Of a stretch of 12,152 bases of DNA, positions 1-6,150 are shown one piece after another. The notes beneath the pieces are model-generated. The model was not told where the DNA came from and made no database searches. It worked only from the letters and a program-made list of their open reading frames with translations. The translations under genes and the position numbers were made by a program. Positions within the stretch are counted from its first letter, which is position 1. The number at the start of each line of letters is the position of its first letter. Source of the stretch: Treponema sp. (GTDB taxonomy: Bacteria; Spirochaetota; Spirochaetia; Treponematales; Breznakiellaceae); NCBI GenBank assembly GCA_031261385.1, contig JAISJS010000068.1, forward strand, positions 1 through 12,152, read 5' to 3'.

Positions 1-1
1 C

Positions 2-1705
2 CGGAATTTATTAATTGTTTTATTCGTATTTATTGCGGGAACCCCTGGTTTTACCCAAACCAGCCAGCTGCGGGATTATGTGGGTCTTATTAATCAGACC
101 TTCCACCCGAGCGTTGTTACCTACATGGAAAAGTTCAAGGCTGAACTGGAAAAGCGCGGTTACAAAGACGCGGCAAAAAGCGTTGATACCTACCTTAAAG
201 GCGGTACCGGTTCGGGTTTTATTTATGTGGGACCCGGCGGTAAAAATTATATCATCACCAATCATCATGTAATTTCCCAATCCTACTCTTTGTCGGTTAC
301 TTTTGAAAAATCTGACGGCGCCAAAACCAAATACGAGGGATTAACAATTCTTGCCGCTGATGAGGAAATGGATATCGCCCTTCTCGCTTTTTCCGAGGGA
401 CAAAAGCCTTTTACTGCCGGCCTTGCCTTTCTCGACCGGCCGGTTGAAGAAGGTGAGACCGTTTATTCTGCAGGTTTCCCCGGCTTGGGAACTATTCCAA
501 TTTGGCAGTTCGGACAAGGTATTATATCTAACGCCACAGTCAGGTTCCCCGAAAGTGAAGATTCTGAAAAAATGATGGGCCCCTATATTCAGCACACTGC
601 GCAAGTCGATCCGGGTAATTCAGGTGGTCCGCTTCTGATTCAGAGAACAGGAGTCCCCTCTGGTTATGCAGTTGTGGGGATCAATACGCTGACCAGTTTA
701 TACCGGCAAGCGGCAAATTTTTCCATCCCGATGGACAGGGTGCGGGCCTTTCTCGATTCCGCACTGAGTACCACGCCGGCAGAAGAACGGCCCCGGCTGG
801 ACGAGCGGTTAAATTCATTTATTGAAGGCCTGGGGGCAAACAGGGCTGTGTATGATCATATCGCCAAATATCTTTCCAGCGACTGTACTGCGTTAAACGC
901 CGGTTTTGCCATTGACGAAATGCTCAGGAGCGCCCCCCGTTTGGTGCAGAATAATATCATCGAGGCATTTTATTATTCACCGGTAGAGGGGATGAATTAC
1001 GCAGTCGCCTGGACCATTGAAAATGCCCTGCGGTCGAAAACAGGGAAAATTGTGATCGAGCTGGATTCGGTGACCCCCAACGTCAAGAAAGGGTACAACA
1101 TAACATTCAAGGTTAACGGCGGAACCATGAATTCCGAATGGATAAATGAATATGGCATCTGGAGGATTGGCTCTTTTGGGGAATTCGCCGCAGGCGATAA
1201 ATCCTATGTAGATAAAAAAGAAAAAGAACGTAAGGATGCACAGAACGTAAGAACTAAACCTGATTTTCAGTTCTCCGTCGGGTATGCCAATATCCTTAAT
1301 CTCAGTTCCGCCGTTGCCCTGGATTTTAAATTCCGGGGCGCCTACCAGGGCTATGGCCTAAGAACTTATATCGGGGGGGAGGCTTATTTTCAGTTGGAGG
1401 GACTGACCGGTTTTTATTTTCCCATCAAATTAGGCAACACTGCATTGACCCCCTATGTAGATATAGGGGCAGGCGTCATCGTACAAAAAAGCCAACCGAG
1501 TTCCGGCTCTTTGGAATATGATGAACCGCTGTCTGTTTTTAAAATTGCCCTTTCCTTCCAGCCCGGCTTGATGTTTACGACGGCGGCAGTTCCCGGATTA
1601 TATTTGCAGGCTGCATATCAATATAACCTTGCTTTTGGCTTTTTCGATTTTGGCGGCAGCAACAATCCCCATGTTATATCGGTGGGTGTCGGGTATTGCT
1701 TTTAG
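2..1705 (+). CDS. Exported trypsin-like serine protease with C-terminal beta-barrel (5' end missing)
   Basis: The frame is open to the first base of the window, so the gene starts upstream. The GTG at 80 is an internal valine, not a start. Codons 2-79 encode a hydrophobic stretch (LLIVLFVFIAG) followed by a polar region, the end of a signal peptide. Counting the GTG at 80 as residue 1, a trypsin-like fold of the HtrA/peptidase S1C kind carries the full triad: H63 in TNHHV, D98 in EMDIALL and S181 in DPGNSGGPL. No PDZ domain is evident. A middle region (about 230-390) includes a W-x2-EYG-x-WRI segment that I cannot assign. Residues about 395-541 alternate polar and hydrophobic residues, are rich in glycine and aromatics, and end in phenylalanine, as in outer-membrane barrels. 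The product is therefore probably a periplasmic or surface protease anchored in the outer membrane. The protease call is strong, the barrel fairly strong, the substrate unknown. Confidence 0.88.
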   Translation, partial: RNLLIVLFVFIAGTPGFTQTSQLRDYVGLINQTFHPSVVTYMEKFKAELEKRGYKDAAKSVDTYLKGGTGSGFIYVGPGGKNYIITNHHVISQSYSLSVTFEKSDGAKTKYEGLTILAADEEMDIALLAFSEGQKPFTAGLAFLDRPVEEGETVYSAGFPGLGTIPIWQFGQGIISNATVRFPESEDSEKMMGPYIQHTAQVDPGNSGGPLLIQRTGVPSGYAVVGINTLTSLYRQAANFSIPMDRVRAFLDSALSTTPAEERPRLDERLNSFIEGLGANRAVYDHIAKYLSSDCTALNAGFAIDEMLRSAPRLVQNNIIEAFYYSPVEGMNYAVAWTIENALRSKTGKIVIELDSVTPNVKKGYNITFKVNGGTMNSEWINEYGIWRIGSFGEFAAGDKSYVDKKEKERKDAQNVRTKPDFQFSVGYANILNLSSAVALDFKFRGAYQGYGLRTYIGGEAYFQLEGLTGFYFPIKLGNTALTPYVDIGAGVIVQKSQPSSGSLEYDEPLSVFKIALSFQPGLMFTTAAVPGLYLQAAYQYNLAFGFFDFGGSNNPHVISVGVGYCF

Positions 1706-1745
1706 CTAAATTTACGATTTTTGCAAATATTTTTCATTTTGACTA

Positions 1746-1788
1746 AAGCGCCCTGCATCCTGGTTCCCTTAACAGGATGGAGGCGCTT
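1746..1788 (+). promoter_or_regulatory. Hairpin enclosing the recQ ribosome-binding site
   Basis: An outer stem pairs AAGCGCC (1746-1752) with GGCGCTT (1782-1788). An inner stem pairs CATCCTG (1756-1762) with CAGGATG (1773-1779) around a 10-nt loop. The short junction holds a mismatch, a possible G-U pair and a bulge. The SD sequence GGAGG (1779-1783) lies in the 3' arm, 7 nt before the TTG start at 1791. No T-run follows, so this is not a standard intrinsic terminator. Folding would hide the SD, which suggests translational control of recQ; that role is inferred. Confidence 0.5.
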
Positions 1789-1790
1789 AA

Positions 1791-3539
1791 TTGACAGATA
1801 CCTTATCCAATGCGGTCAGGCAGCTTTTTGGGCTGTCTTACCTTTTTCCGTATCAGCGGCTTGTCATAACAAACATTCTGGAGGCGGCGGAAGCGGCAGG
1901 GATTCCCATAGAATGGCCTGCAGAAGATCCGGCTGTAAATGATAGTGCAGAGGACAACAATGCGGCGGCTTTTAGCCCGGAGGCGGAAAATGTCGTTCCG
2001 GATGAAACTGCCGCAGAGGAAAACTCCGCCCTGAAGAAGGCGGGGGAAGAAAGTGACCGGCTGTGCCTGGGCCGGCAAATCGTGATACTTCCGACCGGGG
2101 CGGGAAAATCGCTGTGTTTTCAGCTTCCGGCGATGCTCCTCACCGGGGCAACTCTGGTACTGTACCCGATTCTGTCCCTGATGGCAGATCAACAGCGGCG
2201 CCTGGCAGAAAAGGGCTTTTCCCCGGTGATACTGCGCGGCGGACAAAGTGTTGAGGAACGGAATGCCATTTGGGGGAAACTGCAATCCGGGGAAAGCAAA
2301 TTCATTATTGCCAACCCGGAAGTGCTTTTGACGCCCAGGGTAATGGAAAAACTCGGGGGGCTTGGCATTGTTCACATTGTCATTGATGAGGCCCACTGCG
2401 TCAGCGAATGGGGCGAGAGTTTCAGGCCAAGCTATCTGGAGATTTCAAAAATAATAGAGGCGGTAAAAGCGCCGCTCGTGACTGCCTTTACTGCGACGGC
2501 AAGTTCCCCCGTTCTTGAAAAAATCGAAAAATATATTTTTGGAAATGCAGGATCGGATGGTAGGCCGAACCGGATCATCGGCAACCCGGACCGGAGCAAC
2601 ATACGCTATTCCGCACAGGGGTGCATATTGCGAAATTTGGCGGTCAGGGACCTGCTTATCAAAAATGAACTTCCGGCGATTGTGTTTTGTTCTTCGCGGG
2701 GCGGGACTGAAAAATTGGCCCGGTATCTGCGAAATGAATTTGAGGGGAAGGATACGGAGATACGGTTTTACCATGCGGGCCTCTCCCGTGAAGAAAAGAC
2801 TGCTTTGGAGACCTGGTTCTTTTCCAATCCCCGCGGGGTGCTGGTCAGTACGTGCGCGTACGGTATGGGCGTCGATAAAGCTGATATCAGGACGGTTATT
2901 CACCGGGACTGCCCGCCTTCGGTGGAGGCCTACCTCCAGGAATCAGGGCGGGCCGGGCGGGACGGCAAGGCTTCGGAGGCGGTCCTCCTCTGGGGGCCCG
3001 ATGATGATATGCAGATACGCAGGGCAAAAAATGACGGAGACCGCCGCCGGATAGAAGGCCTCCTTGCCTATGCACGGAATGTCCGTGACTGCCGCCGGGA
3101 AGCGCTCCTGAAACTTCTTGATTACGACAGCGCCGGTGACAGCCCCGAAACAGATTGCTGTGATGTCTGCGATACCAGGGCCGTGAACCGCCCGGGCGAT
3201 GCATCACTTAGAGAAGAAAAAAGCATATTGAATTTCTTTACCCGTAACAGGCGGCGCTGTACCCTTGGCGAATCGGCAAAAATATTATCCCGTGCGGAAA
3301 ATATCCGCTGGTCAGAGGATGATGCAAAAAAGACGGTACGGGAGTTAATCAGACTAAAAAAACTACGGGTAATAAAAAACTATTTCTGGAAAGATAAAAT
3401 CGACATTATTAAGATACGCTACTCTGACTCCAAACCCAGTTCGTCACCGGTGGTCTCAGGCGTTTCGGCGGGTGGAGGCGCGGCTTTTGCCGTTTTATGC
3501 GGTTTGGAGGGAAATACCGAAACCGAACGGGGCCGGTGA
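1791..3539 (+). CDS. recQ: ATP-dependent DNA helicase RecQ
   Basis: A 3'-5' superfamily 2 DNA helicase acting in recombination and replication-fork repair. The start is TTG at 1791: GGAGG lies 7 nt upstream and an in-frame TAA (1788-1790) directly precedes it. Residues 13-23 match RecQ motif 0. Walker A is PTGAGKS (101-107). DEAHC with the aromatic-rich loop follows at 199-212, then TAFTATA (231-237), the YGMGVDK motif V (357-363) and QESGRAGRDG (383-392). The RecQ zinc region shows C433 and C456/C457/C460. A winged-helix RQC domain ends near residue 544, and no HRDC domain follows. Two oddities stand out. About 55-60 mostly acidic, alanine-rich residues (about 38-92) separate motif 0 from Walker A, which are normally close together. 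The last 38 residues are low-complexity and overlap the opposite-strand gene at 3419-3658. Family assignment is firm. Confidence 0.95.
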   Translation: MTDTLSNAVRQLFGLSYLFPYQRLVITNILEAAEAAGIPIEWPAEDPAVNDSAEDNNAAAFSPEAENVVPDETAAEENSALKKAGEESDRLCLGRQIVILPTGAGKSLCFQLPAMLLTGATLVLYPILSLMADQQRRLAEKGFSPVILRGGQSVEERNAIWGKLQSGESKFIIANPEVLLTPRVMEKLGGLGIVHIVIDEAHCVSEWGESFRPSYLEISKIIEAVKAPLVTAFTATASSPVLEKIEKYIFGNAGSDGRPNRIIGNPDRSNIRYSAQGCILRNLAVRDLLIKNELPAIVFCSSRGGTEKLARYLRNEFEGKDTEIRFYHAGLSREEKTALETWFFSNPRGVLVSTCAYGMGVDKADIRTVIHRDCPPSVEAYLQESGRAGRDGKASEAVLLWGPDDDMQIRRAKNDGDRRRIEGLLAYARNVRDCRREALLKLLDYDSAGDSPETDCCDVCDTRAVNRPGDASLREEKSILNFFTRNRRRCTLGESAKILSRAENIRWSEDDAKKTVRELIRLKKLRVIKNYFWKDKIDIIKIRYSDSKPSSSPVVSGVSAGGGAAFAVLCGLEGNTETERGR

Positions 3540-3658
3540 TACAAACGGGCCACATAGGCAACAAGGAAAAAATAAAGGACGATGACACTAGTTACCGCGA
3601 TAACCTGCCAGGAAGAGATCACATTTATAAGAAGGGCTATAGTTTCTTTTGAAAACAT
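3419..3658 (-). CDS. Small single-pass membrane protein with proline-rich tail
   Basis: A 79-residue protein with no family I recognise. One transmembrane helix spans about residues 18-37 (VIAVTSVIVLYFFLVAYVA core). A basic patch (RLYHRPR) follows and, by the positive-inside rule, places the C-terminus in the cytoplasm. The tail (about 50-79) is rich in proline, threonine and acidic residues. The ATG at 3658 begins one base after the TGA stop of the upstream HAD gene (TGA-T-ATG). That spacing points to translational coupling and is the best argument that it is real. The overlap with the recQ 3' end (3419-3539, opposite strand) makes the tail less certain than the helix. It could anchor or signal for the cistron's enzymes, but nothing in the sequence shows this. 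Confidence 0.62.
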   Translation of the reverse strand: MFSKETIALLINVISSWQVIAVTSVIVLYFFLVAYVARLYHRPRSVSVFPSKPHKTAKAAPPPAETPETTGDELGLESE

Positions 3659-3659
3659 A

Positions 3660-4595
3660 TCACTTTATTTTCGGCATATCTGCGGAAAAAATCAACCGGG
3701 GAATATCCTGAAGCCTGTGAATGACGCACGAAGGCCGGATATCCCCTATCCGCTCATCCCCTTCCCTGAGCCGTAAAGATCTGCCGTCGCCGGCAAAAAG
3801 GCAGGTGAGAAAGCCGGAATCTCCCTTGCAGGCGGTTTGAGCGCCCCATACGTCGGTAAACATATCATTCCCGACAAAGAGACACTGTTCAGGTTTTATG
3901 CCCAGGGATGCAAGGGCGCCGGACGCCGCATTAAATAAACGTCCGGACGGTTTGGCCTCCCCCATTTCAAAAGAATAAAAGAGCAGCGCAGGATCAAAGC
4001 CGATTTTTTCAGGAAGTCCGCCCAAAAAAGCCTCAAACAGCAGCGGGGTAAAAAACTGGGCATTGGAGATGATCCCCAGCATACAATGTGATGCTGCAAG
4101 AGCGGCAATGGTTTCCCCGGCGCCGGGCATGGGATATACGGGATTTACCGCAAGCTCATACCGCAGGGCAAGCTCCCTGCCGTAAACGGCGCCGGAAGGG
4201 CATCCGTGTTCCCGCAGAAATTCCATCCAGATTTCATCAACCTGCACTTCGGGATACAGCCCCCCCTGTTCCCGGTGCAGAGCGGCAACCCGGCGCTTAA
4301 AATATTCACGGAGGTCTTCCCCGGACAATACAGGATCGTATTCACGGGCAAGCGCATCAAGATTTTCTCCTGCCGCGCCGCCGGATTCTTTATCTCCAAG
4401 GCTGATGTCACCGGCTGCAGAGCAAAACAGTGTTCCGTACACATCAAAGAGCACCGCACGTATTGGCGAAGATGAAAATGCCGCCGACAAAAATGTCGAT
4501 AGTTCCCATTCCGGGGGCAGGGGCGGCGGAACTGCGGGCGTCATCGGAAAGGAAGCCTGCTTGATTATCCGGACAAGCTGCTCATTTTCATCCAT
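3660..4595 (-). CDS. HAD-superfamily hydrolase
   Basis: A 311-residue protein with the four HAD motifs in order. Motif I is FDVYGTL with nucleophile D51; motif II is IISN (S177); motif III lysine is K215 in GEAKPS; motif IV is VGNDMFTD (D244, D248). A helical cap lies between motifs I and II (about 75-160), as in the haloacid dehalogenase/phosphoglycolate phosphatase group. A proline-containing N-terminal extension of about 45 residues precedes the core. Motif I has tyrosine (Y53) where most HAD phosphatases have a second aspartate, a pattern found in L-2-haloacid dehalogenases and some other HAD enzymes. A phosphatase assignment is therefore not secure. The ATG overlaps the end of the upstream glycosyltransferase gene by 8 nt, so the two are probably co-translated. 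The substrate may relate to the glycosyltransferase product, but this is inferred. Confidence 0.85.
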   Translation of the reverse strand: MDENEQLVRIIKQASFPMTPAVPPPLPPEWELSTFLSAAFSSSPIRAVLFDVYGTLFCSAAGDISLGDKESGGAAGENLDALAREYDPVLSGEDLREYFKRRVAALHREQGGLYPEVQVDEIWMEFLREHGCPSGAVYGRELALRYELAVNPVYPMPGAGETIAALAASHCMLGIISNAQFFTPLLFEAFLGGLPEKIGFDPALLFYSFEMGEAKPSGRLFNAASGALASLGIKPEQCLFVGNDMFTDVWGAQTACKGDSGFLTCLFAGDGRSLRLREGDERIGDIRPSCVIHRLQDIPRLIFSADMPKIK

Positions 4596-5988
4596 TCCCG
4601 ACCCCTACCAGGGAAAACCTCAGCGGATCAAGGTACATATCAAGAAGGAGTGATTTTGAAATTTTCTGCGTCACCGGTATATCGATCACCGAACGGTAAA
4701 TGTCCAGCAGCATCTCCAGTATTTTGTTCCCGCCGTAGTTTTCGCCAATAACATTTTTGTTAGACGCAATCAGATTTTCATCGGGCTTCCATGCGGCAAA
4801 GGATTTAAGAAAGGGATTGGCGGCAAGAACATCCTGAAAAACAGTCTCATTGGAATAAAGGGTACGGATAACCGATTCCTGTAATTCCTCATCCATCCTT
4901 CCAAAATCAAAAGTTTTTTGGGAACCAAGATCGTCCGCCATCATCTGCGAAATATGGGAAGGAACTGTCAGAGCGAAGGCTTCGTACACCTGTTTTACCG
5001 TGGACTCCATTTTCTTTTTTAACATCAAAAGCGAAACATAGTCTGCGGGAATTTCGATCCCGTTATACAGTGCGTCAAAGCGCACCCCGGCCGCCTCAAA
5101 ATCCCTGCACACATAATCGATACGCCGGCCGATGAGGGAAAGGCCCGCGGTCCAGGGTTCCAGAAACGAAAACCCAAAACCTTCTTTTACCGAGGTGGTA
5201 AGAACACAGACGGCAGAACCCAATAGCTCTTCAAGGGAATGGGTCTCCCCCAGGGCGAATTCCACCGGCAGCCCGAGTTCCGCGGCAAGGTTCACCCAGC
5301 GGCGGTATACCGGATTGTTCTTATCCTGGGGAGGCAATGTCAGCGCAACGGTCCTCCCCCGGGGAATAAACAGCGACAAGAGCAGCGCTTCGCCGATATT
5401 CTTGCGCCGTATCGCCCTGACGGGGTACAGATAACGTGTCCGTTCAAGACCGGGCGCCGCCGTCAACGGAACAACCTCGTTGGGGATGAGGTGGAGCCCT
5501 TCGGTTTTTAAGCCCGCCCGGTGAAGGTACAGGTAATCCCGGCTGTTAATCACCCCGTAGTGGCAATTTTCAGGATATTCAAAACGCCCGGCATACACGT
5601 CGGGCCTGAAGTCCTCCGCCAGATCGTGGTTCTGCAAAAAAAGCCGTACCCCCCGAAGGCCGAGTATTTTCAGGGCAGGAATAAGCAGGGCATTTTTCTG
5701 AATAAGGGGATTGTGCACATGGAGGACATCCGCCGCCAGCCCCCAATGCGCCTCCATAGCGGCGATAATGGCATTGGCAAGCCCTTCCCCATCCGGCTCT
5801 CCCTCCGGCAAAGCGGTGTATTTAAGGCCCTCCACCAGAGCAAAGGGAAATTCCAGATCCTCCGGGGGCTTTTCCCCCGCAATGATAAGTACCTCGATCC
5901 CCGCCTCCGAAAGGGCCTGCGCCTGATGGCGGATAACCGTGCTGACGCCTCCGCGCCGCAGATGATAATGCACCAATGCAATCCGCAC
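4588..5988 (-). CDS. GT-B glycosyltransferase, GT4-like
   Basis: A 466-residue retaining glycosyltransferase of the GT-B fold, transferring sugar from a nucleotide sugar to an unknown acceptor. The start is GTG at 5988: AAGGAGG (6001-5995) lies 6 nt upstream, and the longer reading from TTG at 6018 would bury this site in coding sequence. Numbering from the GTG, the N-terminal domain has RRGGVSTVIR (11-20), the typical glycine-rich acceptor-side loop, then HVHNP (90-94) and QNHD (119-122). The C-terminal domain has YPVRAIRRKNI (188-198), equivalent to the usual GR-xx-KKG region. The E-x7-E motif is EGFGFSFLE (E269, E277). The C-terminal part after about 310 is helical and less conserved. There is no signal peptide or membrane helix, so it should be cytosolic. 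It heads a cistron with a HAD hydrolase and a small membrane protein. The fold is confident, the acceptor unknown. Confidence 0.85.
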   Translation of the reverse strand: MRIALVHYHLRRGGVSTVIRHQAQALSEAGIEVLIIAGEKPPEDLEFPFALVEGLKYTALPEGEPDGEGLANAIIAAMEAHWGLAADVLHVHNPLIQKNALLIPALKILGLRGVRLFLQNHDLAEDFRPDVYAGRFEYPENCHYGVINSRDYLYLHRAGLKTEGLHLIPNEVVPLTAAPGLERTRYLYPVRAIRRKNIGEALLLSLFIPRGRTVALTLPPQDKNNPVYRRWVNLAAELGLPVEFALGETHSLEELLGSAVCVLTTSVKEGFGFSFLEPWTAGLSLIGRRIDYVCRDFEAAGVRFDALYNGIEIPADYVSLLMLKKKMESTVKQVYEAFALTVPSHISQMMADDLGSQKTFDFGRMDEELQESVIRTLYSNETVFQDVLAANPFLKSFAAWKPDENLIASNKNVIGENYGGNKILEMLLDIYRSVIDIPVTQKISKSLLLDMYLDPLRFSLVGVGNG

Positions 5989-5994
5989 CTGAAA

Positions 5995-6001
5995 CCTCCT
6001 T
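5995..6001 (-). promoter_or_regulatory. Strong ribosome-binding site fixing the glycosyltransferase start
   Basis: On the minus strand AAGGAGG stands 6 nt before GTG at 5988. It is an almost perfect SD sequence and sets the start there rather than at the upstream in-frame TTG (6018). Confidence 0.8.
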
Positions 6002-6006
6002 CCGGT

Positions 6007-6035
6007 AGTATATACCAAAAAAAGGTGTCAGTCAC
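6007..6035 (-). promoter_or_regulatory. Putative sigma-70-type promoter for the glycosyltransferase cistron
   Basis: On the minus strand, GTGACT (6035-6030) matches TTGACA in four of six positions. It is followed after 17 nt by TATACT (6012-6007), five of six matches to TATAAT. The -10 lies just upstream of the SD, giving a very short leader. Visual match only. Confidence 0.42.
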
Positions 6036-6053
6036 CATTTGGCGTTTATTTTC

Positions 6054-6088
6054 GTGGTTAATTTCCTGGTGAGCACTTGAATAACCAC
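6054..6088. repeat. Short inverted repeat in the divergent control region
   Basis: GTGGTTA (6054-6060) and TAACCAC (6082-6088) are perfect 7-bp inverted copies separated by 21 bp. They flank the putative nrdJ -35 and run into the first NrdR-like box. This could be an operator for another regulator or chance. Confidence 0.3.
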
Positions 6089-6105
6089 TCTATATGGTGT
6101 ATCTT
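6077..6105 (+). promoter_or_regulatory. Putative nrdJ promoter
   Basis: TTGAAT (6077-6082) and TATCTT (6100-6105) each match the sigma-70 consensus in four of six positions with an optimal 17-nt spacer. Transcription would begin near 6112. The proposed NrdR box 1 fills the spacer, a position where a repressor would block RNA polymerase. Confidence 0.42.
6085..6100 (+). promoter_or_regulatory. Probable NrdR box 1
   Basis: This 16-bp site matches the published NrdR consensus acaCwAtATaTwGtgt in 13 of 16 positions and is itself an imperfect palindrome (CCAC...GTGT ends). NrdR is an ATP/dATP-sensing repressor of ribonucleotide reductase genes. The site lies 51 bp before the nrdJ start and between its putative -35 and -10. 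No nrdR gene is in the window, so the regulator is inferred. Confidence 0.6.
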
Positions 6106-6115
6106 TAAAAGTGTA

Positions 6116-6131
6116 CCGCTATCTGTAATGG
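6116..6131 (+). promoter_or_regulatory. Possible NrdR box 2, 31 bp from box 1
   Basis: The site matches the NrdR consensus in 10 of 16 positions, weaker than box 1. It starts exactly 31 bp after box 1, leaving 15 bp between them. Paired NrdR boxes are characteristically about three helical turns apart, so the spacing adds support to a sequence match that is modest alone. Confidence 0.42.
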
Positions 6132-6150
6132 TGGTGCAAAGGATTTGGGA

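Noticed and set aside
80..82. GTG as start of the protease gene
   Set aside because: The frame stays open to the window edge and encodes a signal-peptide-like segment upstream; the true start is outside the window.
1746..1788. Intrinsic terminator after the protease gene
   Set aside because: No T-run follows the stem, and the 3' arm contains the recQ SD sequence.
1803..2396. 197-residue minus-strand open frame within recQ
   Set aside because: It runs antisense to the conserved helicase motifs, has no recognisable domain and no SD support.
5989..6018. Longer glycosyltransferase starting at TTG 6018
   Set aside because: It would place the strong AAGGAGG site and the -10-like TATACT inside the coding region; GTG 5988 fits spacing and family N-terminus.
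6145..6150. TTG start for nrdJ
   Set aside because: Only 1 nt from the AAAGGA site; ATG 6151 has proper 7-nt spacing.
6019..6150. Cobalamin riboswitch upstream of the B12-dependent reductase
   Set aside because: The region is short and I find no B12-box-like sequence or room for the conserved fold; NrdR-like boxes explain it better.
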